A stretch of DNA of 64,000 nt, taken from positions 744,001-808,000 of the forward strand of contig NC_009044.1 of NCBI RefSeq assembly GCF_000209165.1, written 5' to 3'. Shown here in pieces: positions 28,371-38,300 of the stretch. Position numbers and translations under genes: made by a program. The notes below the pieces were generated by a model. That model saw only the letters and a list, made by a program, of their open reading frames with translations. It made no database searches and was not told the origin of the DNA. The stretch's first letter is position 1. Each line of letters opens with the position of its first letter. Origin of the DNA: Scheffersomyces stipitis CBS 6054. Lineage: Eukaryota > Ascomycota > Pichiomycetes > Serinales > Debaryomycetaceae.

Positions 28371-28654
28371 GAGATCCCGGGTTTGTTCGGACTTGTTCGG
28401 ATAGGAACCGAGTGCCCCTGGTTATAGAGCACTGTTCAACTGAACAATTGGCCTTTTCTTTTAGAAGATGTAGACCCCGTGACTTTCACCATCTTAGTGT
28501 ACCAATTACCTAATCCCCGTTCGGTTTAGCACGACCCTGTTTTCCAGGCCCAGGTCCATTTGTCACCCAACTCCGCATATAAATTGGAGGAGATCCCTTT
28601 TTCTTGCTTCTGAATTTGTAACACTTGTAATCGTAATCAACTAACAAATTTACA

Positions 28655-29553
28655 ATGGTTAAAGCTGGTATGTAACTCGATAGATACGGATGGGATATGG
28701 GCCAAGAATTGAGTGCAATTGAGTTCAATTGAGTGCCAATTGGTTTTGAAAGTAGAGACTGTGAAATATGCAGAGGATTACGTGAATCAATGCCAATAAC
28801 GGCTCGTTTGTGGACTCAATGGCTTTGTTCGGTATTTTTATGGCATGCAAACTGAAGTTGGGCGAGATGCTGCTAGCTGAGGATGTATTTCATATATTTG
28901 ATCTGACAAATAATCACAGTGGAGTTTTTCGTAATTGGAAGTCCCCACTAAAGTTTTCACTCTCTCCACGGGATTCCCTACTCGATGTCTCGTTACAGAG
29001 ATTACTCCAGGTATACTGTGGAGTTGCACCAAGGAGGTTAATTGAAATTGCATCAAATTCGGCTTATCTCAGATTTTTTTTCATCTACTAACATGTCCTA
29101 GTCGCTGTTTTAAGAGGAGACAAGACTGTCTCTGGTGTCGTTCACTTCGAACAAGAAGCTGAAAGTGATCCAACCACCATCACCTGGGAAATCACCGGTA
29201 ACGATCCAAATGCTTTGAGAGGTTTCCACATCCACACCTTCGGTGACAACACCAACGGTTGTACCTCGGCTGGTCCTCACTTCAACCCATTTGCTAAGAC
29301 TCACGGTGCCCCAGAAGACGACGAAAGACACGTTGGTGACTTGGGTAACATCACCACTGACGGCTCTGGTGTTGCCAAAGGTACCAAGCAAGACTTGTTG
29401 GTCAAGTTGCTCGGTGTTGACTCCATCATTGGAAGAACCGTCGTTGTCCACGAAGGTACTGATGACTACGGTAAGGGTGGTTTCGATGACTCCAAGACCA
29501 CCGGTCACGCTGGAGGCAGACCAGCCTGTGGTGTCATTGGTTTGACCCAATAA
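28655..29553 (+). CDS. SOD1: Cu/Zn superoxide dismutase, two exons
   Basis: Exon 1 is 28655-28667 (13 nt, ATG GTT AAA GCT G) and exon 2 is 29102-29553. Together they encode 154 residues, exactly the length of yeast Sod1, starting [14 protein letters not shown]. The copper/zinc signatures are clear: [29 protein letters not shown], and the C-terminal [11 protein letters not shown]. The enzyme converts superoxide to oxygen and hydrogen peroxide in the cytosol and mitochondrial intermembrane space. The coding sequence uses the narrow codon set of a highly expressed gene and has no CTG. The intron (28668-29101) has a GTATGT donor, TACTAAC and a CCTAG acceptor, and the joined frame is exact. A CRE-type palindrome upstream fits stress control. 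Confidence 0.97.
28668..29101 (+). other. SOD1 intron (434 nt)
   Basis: Donor GTATGT at 28668, branch site TACTAAC at 29086-29092, acceptor ATGTCCTAG ending at 29101. The branch motif ends 9 nt before the exon. A 93-codon open frame inside it (28810-29091) is unlike any known protein. Confidence 0.93.
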
Positions 29554-30320
29554 GTGCTATGTTATAGTTTGTAGTCGGTTTGTATTGCAATATCTATGAA
29601 TATGATCAAATGAAGTGTAGAGAAGTGATCATCGTTAAGAATTGGCTTGATGTATATTCCAATTCATATATGTTCTTGTGAGAGAATTTGATCTCTGTAT
29701 GGTCGCCATATCTGTCAGAGTCTACATAACGGTGAAAAGAGCTGGAATAGAAAATCTATCAATTACTAGCTAATTATCGGGAACAGTAGGAATGCAATTT
29801 ATGACAGAAAAGCCAAGGTAATTCCATAATCGGTTCCAAATGACATATATTCGTAAAAATTTCACACATGGCCAAGAGTGGTAGAATACGTCGTGGTTGT
29901 CCTAGATAATATCCGCTATTAAGCTAGTGTTAATTCATTTTTCACCGGTAGGCAATTGAATCCATCCTTACTATCGCAACAGATGCTGAGATATGCAAGT
30001 CCCGCAGCAACCCACCAATTGGGACGCTCCGTACGTACTACACAATATGAAAGTGTCCATTGTAAATATCATCCCTGATAGCTAACAATCCCTCGTTGTG
30101 AAATTGCGATTATTAATAGCAGATTGATAAGAGTCTCCCCGTTTGGTGAAGAATTGTTTTGATAAAAAATTAGCCATGTCAAATTTTTCATATTTTTCAC
30201 CTTTACATTTTTCAGATTTTTCAGATTTTTCAGTAAATCTCTTTAGAAAATTTCCTATTGATGGTGCTTTTTCTAATATTTCTTTTACATTCCATAACCA
30301 CTTGAATAAACCCCCAAGAG

Positions 30321-30342
30321 AAAGCCTTAGCAAAGCCTTAGC
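30321..30342 (+). repeat. Tandem 11-bp repeat
   Basis: AAAGCCTTAGC is present twice head to tail (30321-30331 and 30332-30342). A short ATTTTTCAG repeat (three copies, about 30207-30233) is nearby. Confidence 0.85.
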
Positions 30343-30963
30343 AAAGCCCACAATGCCGCTCCCACCTGGTCCAAAGCAATTCGCTAAAAGCTCTGCAATT
30401 ATTTTTTCATGCTCTTAATTTTACTTGGAACACTAAACTACCTGCTTCAACTCTCTATTGTTGCCGGTTGGCTCCTAGTCTGAATCTGCCAGAATCCTAA
30501 ATAGGGGAAGCGGCTCACTGGAATAAGGCAATCGGCTTCCCCAATGTGATCTTCGTTTAGCTTTGTGTTTTCGGAAGGCCCGTGGGTTTAATGATTTACT
30601 TCTCATTCCTGGGAGTGAAATTTGCGCCCAAAAGGGGAGCTCCGAGGCTCGGAACGGCATCAGTTTCCCGGAACTCATACATCGTTGATCTATTGAATGT
30701 ACTCGTGCACGTGCATTTTGGACTATCTTTTCCTAACTTCCGAATATAATCCGAGCCGGTCCTATCGAAACTGATTCAGGTACCATGCAATTCTAATCGG
30801 TGGTTCTCCATACTATTAAACGGCACTGAAAAATAATTTTAATAAGAGAAACGTTTTGCTCCCACTCACCTTCATTATTGCTGCTAAAAGTACGACTAAG
30901 TCTAAACGATTTTTAGCTTGGAATTGTCCTCGATGTTGGAGTCCATTGTCTGGTGATGGGGAC

Positions 30964-30971
30964 TATAAATA
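30964..30971 (+). promoter_or_regulatory. TATA box of the RNase T2 gene
   Basis: TATAAATA, 76 bp before the chosen ATG. Confidence 0.6.
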
Positions 30972-31039
30972 CGGTTGGAATTGTTCCGTAGTGAAAAATT
31001 TCAATTGGCTTGTTCAACCATTCTTTGTCACTACTAACA

Positions 31040-32005
31040 ATGTTGTTCAAGACTTTAGCTCCTTTTATCGCTATTTTGGGTGCTGCTCAAGCTGCCCCAA
31101 CCCCATTGCTGTTGTCATGTTCCATTGGTTCTGAATCCTTGGTTGCTGCTACTTCTTCTAGTGAATACTCTGTTGTCGACTGTTCTACTTTCCTCCAGGG
31201 CCAGTTTGATGTTTTCTCCTGTCATAACACAACTGAAATCCCAGCTGGTGAATCTTGTTGTTTCGAAAACTGGGGTGTGTTGATGCAAACTCAATTCTGG
31301 GACTACAACGCTACTTACTTGGACCTTCTCAACTCTACTAGTCCAGAAGACCTTGCTACTCTCGAGCAACAAGTATTGTCTTCCTACGGCGATGACGATG
31401 CAAAGTCCACCTTCACTATCCATGGTTTGTGGAACGATTTGTGTGACGGTTCTTTCAACCAGTACTGTAACCCATCTTTGGAAATCAGTCAGGCCAAGGA
31501 CAACATCACCCACGTCATGGTTGACGTTTTCGGTGAAGCCGACTTGTACAAGAAGATGTCTACTTACTGGTTGAACAATGTCAAGTCCAACGTCGAAAAC
31601 GCTGGTAACATCGACTTGTGGGAACATGAGTACAACAAGCACGGTACCTGTATGAACACCTTGTTGCCAAAGTGTTTCACCGGTGCTTACACCAGATTCG
31701 AAAACACCATTTCATTCTATAAGAAGACCGTCGAACTCTGGTCCAACTTGCCCACCTACCAATTCTTGCAACAGTTTGGTATCACCCCATCCTTGACTAA
31801 GCAATACAAGTTGGCTGATGTCCAGGCTGCATTGGCTCAAGCTCACGATGGTAAGGAAGTCTACATTGGATGCTTGAAAGGTGCCATTGATGAAATTTGG
31901 TACTACCATAACTTGAAGGGTAACGTTTTGACTGGTGAATACCAGCCAATTGACTCATTGACTCCATCCACCTGTGGTGATTACGTCTACTACCTTCCAA
32001 AGTAA
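31040..32005 (+). CDS. RNY1: Secreted/vacuolar ribonuclease T2
   Basis: 321 residues from the ATG at 31040. It starts with a clean signal peptide (MLFKTLAPFIAILGAAQA, cleavage near 18). Both T2 active-site boxes are intact: CAS-I FTIHGLWND with H128, and CAS-II LWEHEYNKHGTC with H196, E197 and H201. Cysteines are spaced as in the family, and N-glycosylation sequons occur (NTT, NAT, NST, NIT). T2 enzymes cut single-stranded RNA through 2',3'-cyclic phosphates; yeast Rny1 is vacuolar or secreted and can cleave tRNA and rRNA under stress. It lacks the long C-terminal extension of S. cerevisiae Rny1 (434 residues), ending soon after the catalytic domain, so it may be a shorter paralogue and the symbol is approximate. 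A TACTAAC lies directly before the ATG, probably by chance. Confidence 0.92.
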   Translation: MLFKTLAPFIAILGAAQAAPTPLLLSCSIGSESLVAATSSSEYSVVDCSTFLQGQFDVFSCHNTTEIPAGESCCFENWGVLMQTQFWDYNATYLDLLNSTSPEDLATLEQQVLSSYGDDDAKSTFTIHGLWNDLCDGSFNQYCNPSLEISQAKDNITHVMVDVFGEADLYKKMSTYWLNNVKSNVENAGNIDLWEHEYNKHGTCMNTLLPKCFTGAYTRFENTISFYKKTVELWSNLPTYQFLQQFGITPSLTKQYKLADVQAALAQAHDGKEVYIGCLKGAIDEIWYYHNLKGNVLTGEYQPIDSLTPSTCGDYVYYLPK

Positions 32006-33274
32006 AGCCCGTGGTAAAAATACTTATGAATTTTCTACTTCTTCCGTTGCCTATTTGAATTTTTTAGAGATTAGACTATACTGTCAATATAAAAGTTGTT
32101 TTAATGTTTTGTAAAAAATGGTTGCAAATTGAGCTTGGATCTTGTAGAAACGAATGTGGGGGAAATGAGAAGGACTTGTGTTACGAGCATTCCAAATTTA
32201 GCCTATTGAGATACGAATGAAGAACGTGCTTCGTCTTTCTCCTCCTTCACGTGGTTGGGTTCGAGTCTTCGAATACAAAGTGTATTTCACAGAAATGTTC
32301 CTCCCTAAATAAGAATGAGCCGATTTGACTGGAATCTGATCTAGAGTTCGTATCCGCCTGACTAAGTCTCCTTGTGAATTATGATGCAAGGCTTTGAAAC
32401 TGATGTTGCAACGTCCAAACCGATGATTCGGTTTTAATACAAGTTTTCAAATCACAATTCTATCCTCCTGTAGATTTAGAAATATTCGAAGACATCAGTA
32501 TATATCAAAAGCTGTAGGAACAGTATTGACTCATTTATTTTTAGCAATTGGGATTTTCTATCAAAATGGAAAGAACTCAGTTGAAAATAGTAGACTACCT
32601 TGGACATAAGATCCAGTGAATGGTTTTGAAAAGGAATTTTTTGGCAAGTTGAAAACATAATCTGGTACAAGATTGAGTATATATGTAAGCTAAGAAAAGT
32701 ACGAGATATTTTGTTGGTAGAAACCAATTTATTTTCAAAGTATGCAATCTAAATCTACTTTAATCTCTTCCCATTAGTATTTCCCTCTGTTGTTGATTCT
32801 TTTATTACAGACTAAAATATCTACCATATCAAGAAAGTTGGTACTCATTAACTGCAATAATGGCATGCTCAATTTTCCAGAATATAGACAAAAAGTTGTT
32901 AAAATTATCCGTTAAATTGCTGGATTTCAGAGTGCTCTAGAGATAATTTGCTTTAATAATCTTGAGTCTATCTTCATTTTTCCTGTTATTAGACATGCCC
33001 AGAGAACACAACAATTTCCAGAAAGCTACATACTATCTAGTATTCGCCATATTATAAGAAGTACAGAGGAGCCAATTTCCCAATGCCATGCAGGTCTTGG
33101 GAATGCACTGAACTTCGGAGCCCAAATAATATTTTGCGTGGCTTCAATATGACAGTTCAATTTACCAGCTAAGCTGGTGGCTTTTGTACGATGGGACAAT
33201 ATTTTTCGGAGCCCCAATATTCAAGACAACGAGAGAGACATATGGTCTACGGTGGTATAATTGTGAGTGTATTA

Positions 33275-33291
33275 CATGGTTGCGAACCATG
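33275..33291. repeat. Short perfect inverted repeat
   Basis: CATGGTT - GCG - AACCATG: 7-bp arms around a 3-nt centre. It could be a dimeric factor site or a chance hairpin. Confidence 0.75.
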
Positions 33292-35024
33292 CCGATCTCA
33301 TAGATAGACTACCTGGCGGAGTGAGTATATATGAGATGTCTCTATTAAGAACGAGAACCATGTGGGTTGCACTGTTGCTTTTGATGTAACTTACAGGAAT
33401 GCTACGTTCTTTAAGCCTTGCGAGTTATTTATCTCGCTCATACTTTCTTTCATTAACACCTTCCTATGATTTGCTTCTTATCCAACCATAAAAAGTTCTT
33501 GAGTCACATTCAAAAAAGTGTGGTCTGATTTAACTAAATTGAGTTTTCTCTCGTGGGAAGTTTTTTTACTATTAGACTTTCTTCTTTATTTGCTTCTTGT
33601 ATGATGGTATAGTTACACCATAACTTTTGCTTACGAAAAATTTATAACCAGTTTATGTTGAGTATTTGTAGCGTCACCTTAAAGTACATTGTTGTTAACT
33701 TAGAGCGTCAATTCAAAATTGTCGAGGTACCACAACCACAGTATGTAACCGGGCTTAACACTCCTAATGCTTAGTTGTGGTTCTTTCGATGGACTTTCCA
33801 GTTGGTACAGCAAAATCAACACCGCTCAGTTGATTTCTCTTCTTCAGTGGAACTGCTTGGATTTCGCCTTCCTCAAAGTTTCGCTTATCAAGCATAACCT
33901 AATAAAGCTTTCTGTATCTTTTTCTATATTGTCTGGTTAAGCTACCGTTGAATAGCAGAATTTTGCGTTGGTATACTAAAATCTTCACTTAAAGCACAAT
34001 TTGCATATAGAAAAAAAGAATTGCATGACATATACACAGAAAACAAAAAGATGTCTGAATCTATAATACAATTCAGCGCTCTTAGAGGCCATATAAAATG
34101 TCTCCCTAGAATCCATTTAGGCAGATTAAAAATCTCACTGGAACTAACCCAACTTGATTATTAAGTTTGCTTCCTATTCAACACTCATTTCAGATATACA
34201 AGTCAGGCCAAGAGTTTACTGATCACAACCATTTTCATAAGCATACAAACTATTGTAAAAACGTTTCTGTATGTATAAAGAATAGTGAAGTTCTTTTGTC
34301 ATTGCAAATGGTTTGAGCACAACTTTTTCAGTACTTTTAGAATTGGCTGTACGCATCTTTTAATTAAAATAGTTGCAAAATCTGTTTGACTGCAGGATGC
34401 AGCATATATGAATAAAATAATTGGCCAAGCACAACATTTTGGATAAGGACGGAAACACAAACACAAGGCAGACGGATACTCCGTGCCAATTAAGGGCGAT
34501 ATTTAAGGAGTAAAAAATAGACGTTAAAGGAGTCCAGATTTCCTATTCAATTTTTAAATTCTGACCAAACACAGCCAGTGTAGAACAAATCGAGAGATTT
34601 AGCGAGAGATGGCGATTTGTGAGAGTGGGAACAAATTAGAACCAGAAACTTAGTACCTAGAAACATCACCAACGAAAATAGAATAGTTCATCCGTATTCT
34701 TTCTTCCATCTTGCTCTCGTTTTCAAGTTCTTCATGAATGCAAGTGTGTAACTTTTCTGGCTGTTGTCGAGGTTACCGCTAAGACTGCCATGCTCGGTAA
34801 TCTTACACAAATTTTCTGAAGTGTGGAGAAGCAGGCTATGAGTCCGTTCTCAGTAGATCATGCCACGAAGGAGCAAAAGACATTGAGTTGCCCATAGATG
34901 AAGTAATTTTATCAGCAGTAGTAGCGGGAGAAGTGTCTGTCACTCGGGCCATATAATTCAATATGTCCTTATCTTGAATTATCCTGAATCATCTTCATTT
35001 GGGTCTTTACCTCTATCCTCCATT

Positions 35025-35115
35025 TCTCACTAGAAATACTTTTCTCACTAAAATGCACGCTATTTGTTCCCCAGTATCTCACTACTTCCCCACTGAGCCT
35101 CGCTAATCCTCACTA
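35025..35115 (+). promoter_or_regulatory. TCTC(A/G)CTA octamer cluster upstream of the DNF3-type gene
   Basis: Perfect TCTCACTA at 35025-35032, 35043-35050 and 35077-35084. Near-copies are CCTCGCTA at 35098-35105 and CCTCACTA at 35108-35115. All are in the sense direction, 84-320 bp before the candidate ATGs. Confidence 0.6.
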
Positions 35116-35345
35116 GGTCCACCCACTTCAGTACTTCACAGTAGCAATTAACTTTTTTTTCCGCACTAGCTCAGCCTTTCACGATCCAAAAATAAAATAT
35201 GGCCATTTGTGCGTGGTTTTTTTTTCAGCCAGATACTTTCGGACCAGATTCTTCTTTGATAAATCATAAGAAATCTCTCCACAACTTTTCTCAAAGACTC
35301 TTCATTCGAATATTAGTGACTGAGAAGATTACACAACTACTACGG

Positions 35346-38300
35346 ATGAGTCTACCGCCAGAAACACCGCAGGAACAGCCTTCCAGCACTCTGCAAACGC
35401 GACGCAAGAGGGGACTTTCACTCCGATCCCAGCTCTTTTCTAAAGCGATCTCTGGCCAGAACCAGCCACTGCAACTGCTGGAACATTCCAGAAACCCTTT
35501 CAGAGTAAAATTCGATATAACTGAACCTTCAGATTCTAATGAAAATGCTGATGGCCAAGCGAATCTGGCAAATGGCAGCTATCTTCGTACAGATAACCCA
35601 TCTCTTGGAACAAATGACAACACCAGTTATCAGATAGAATTGAACACACTACATCCGGATACAGCCTCAATTCCTCAGATAAACATCAATGCACCTTCCC
35701 CTGATTCTCGTTCTGAAGATGCAAATTTGCACGTTCCCTACGGGCATTTGAACGACTCAACTCTCATAAGATCTACCACTCATCTAACAGTCGATTCCAA
35801 CAGATCTGATGCCAGCTCGCTGTCCTTCTTAGCCAAACGTAAAAGAACCTCTCAACGTCGCTATGGTACGAAAAACAGATTGGTCAAAAACTTGATAAGG
35901 CTCAAGGACAACATCTTGGGCAACAAGACACTTCCAAGTACTGAGAGGGGCCGAGTGATTCCAATCACCACAAACTTCAACGAGATCAATTCCTACTTTC
36001 AGGATCAGTACTACAACGAACATACCAAGTGTCTCATCGACGAACGTAGTGACGAGCCGTATGAGAAGAACATAGTGACTTCTTCTAAGTATACTGTCTA
36101 TTCGTTTTTACCTAAACAGTTGAGAGCCCAGTTCTCCAAAATCGCCAATTGCTATTTCATGGTCGTAGCAATCATGCAAATGATCCCCACATGGTCTACA
36201 ACAGGTCAGTACACTACTATCATCCCGTTGATGATCTTCATGTCAATTTCGATAGCTAGAGAAGGATTTGACGACTGGAAAAGACATGGCCACGACAAAG
36301 AAGAAAACAACAAAAAGACAAAAGTCATCAAAGAAGACGAAAACTTGAGCAACTTCGATACCCACTCAATTACAACCATATTGACAGAAACAATTTCAGT
36401 CAGTAATAACAACATCCTTTCTCCTCATGGATCACGAGCAGCGAGCCCATCTAATAACGTCTCTTCCAATTCATCATTATCAGATCCAGAGCCACAAAAT
36501 GAGACAAACACAAACTACACGAATTTGGAGCTTATGAAACAGTACAATCTCAAGGAGTACGCCACGAAGTGGAAACACATAAAAGTAGGAGACATCATAA
36601 AAGTCTCTGAAAATGAAGCCTTCCCAGCAGATGTCATGTTATTAGCTACGAGTGACACAGATAACCAAGAAGCATTTATAGAAACCATGGATTTAGATGG
36701 AGAAACGAACTTAAAGCTGAAGTGTCCACATGCTGAGATCTGTAAGAAGTTCTCTAATGTGACTGGGTTGAAAAACACAAAGATGTTGATAACCGTAGAA
36801 GACCCCAACATCGATTTGTACAACTTTGAAGGTTCGTTTGAGGTAAACGACAAAGTGTTTGCTTTGGGGCCAGATAATGTCGTTTATAGAGGTAGCGTTC
36901 TTCGAAACACAAAGTCGGTTTTAGGATTGGTCATTTTCACAGGTGAAGAGACAAAAATCAGAATGAACAATATTAAGAATCCCAGAACTAAGGCTCCAAA
37001 ATTGCAGAGAAACATCAACTACATTGTGATATTTATGGTGTTTGTAGTGATTTCGTTGTCGGCGTTTTCCACCATGGTGCAACGTCTTCTATACGAGAGA
37101 AATAGAGACAAGGCATGGTATCTCTTTGATCTGGATGCTGGTGTTGCATCTACTCTTATGGGTTTCATCATCATGTATAATACATTGATTCCATTATCGC
37201 TTTATGTCACTATGGAAATCATCAAGGTGATGCAATTGCTATTTCTACAGTATGATATAGACATGTACCACGTAGAGAGCAACACACCCGCAGATGCGAA
37301 GACAGCAACCATCTTGGAAGAACTTGGTCAAGTCAGCTACATATTCAGTGACAAGACAGGAACTTTGACTGATAACCAGATGATTTTCAGGAAGTTCAGT
37401 GTCTGTGGAGCAAGCTGGTTACATGACTTGGACTTGATGTTGAACGAAAAGGAAGACCCTAACAAAGTCGCTCCTTTAGTACCAATGCCACGAACCAGCA
37501 TGCATCACCTGCCACGCCAGTCTGGTCGCAAGGTAGGCCCAGATTATCAGCCAAGAACAAGTACTACTTCTATTGCTAGAGAAAGTTTGGAATTATCCTT
37601 GGTCAGATCGAATGTTACCTGGAAGTCTTCTGCTCAACCAAACAAGACGCAGGACATGTCCAGTTCTTTGAAATTGATAAAATACATACAATCGCATCCA
37701 CATACTATCTTCTCCAGAAAGGCTAAGATGTTTCTTTTGAGTATTGCCTTGTGCAATACTTGTCTTCCTAGAAAAGACAATACTTCGAAAAACTCGTCAG
37801 TGCTTACTCTTGATGACATTGACGGGGTACAGCAGCAGGAGTTAAGAGCAAAGCGAAATGTGGAAGACTCTTCTATCTCTTATCAAGCTGCTTCTCCAGA
37901 CGAATTGGCACTTGTTCAAGCATCCAAGGATCTAGGATTTGTGGTTCTAGATAGGCAGAACAATGTGTTGACAATTAAGACTTATCCAGAGGGATTTCAG
38001 AAAGAACCCAAATTCGAGGAGTATCAAGTTCTCGAAGTTATAGAGTTCTCATCTAGTAGAAAAAGAATGTCTACTGTAGTTAGGTTTCCAGACGGAAGAA
38101 TTTGTCTTATTTGTAAAGGTGCCGACAATGTCATTTTGGAGAAGTTGAAGTATGCCGATATGGCAAAAGAGAAAGCAAAAGAAATCTCACTCAACACGAC
38201 AGAAAGAAAAACACAACAGGCTGATATAGTTTTGCTGAACAGATTTTCCTCAGAACTAGAATCGAGAAAATCAATTGGCTCCATTGGTCAACGTTTGAGT

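Larger units (their letters stand above)
27740..28654. other. SOD1 promoter region and 3' flank of the orphan membrane-protein gene
   Basis: 915 bp with no supported gene. It contains a perfect 13-bp tandem duplication (27940-27965), a TGACGTCA palindrome (28363-28370), two copies of TTGTTCGGA (28383-28391 and 28393-28401) and a TATAAAT-like box near 28578. Confidence 0.6.
29554..31039. other. Spacer: SOD1 3' flank and RNase T2 promoter
   Basis: 1.49 kb. An ATG-less minus-strand open frame with short repeats lies at about 30082-30414 (see findings). Closer to the RNase gene the DNA turns G+C-rich (30500-30670) and then holds a TATAAATA box. Confidence 0.5.
32006..35345. other. Long gene-free region upstream of the DNF3-type flippase gene
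   Basis: 3.3 kb, strongly AT-rich. Only short random-looking open frames occur on either strand. It contains a 7-bp-arm inverted repeat (33275-33291), a wider inverted pair ACCACAAC/GTTGTGGT (about 33727 and 33773), and a promoter octamer cluster at 35025-35115. I see no long terminal repeats or tRNA. Confidence 0.55.

Noticed and set aside
31032..31042. TACTAAC directly before the RNase T2 ATG, suggesting an intron acceptor
   Set aside because: No good donor upstream was found, and the ATG at 31040 gives a clean signal peptide without splicing.
32265..32285. GGTTCGAGTC resembling a tRNA B box
   Set aside because: The flanks do not pair as a T stem and there is no A box or acceptor stem at the right distance.
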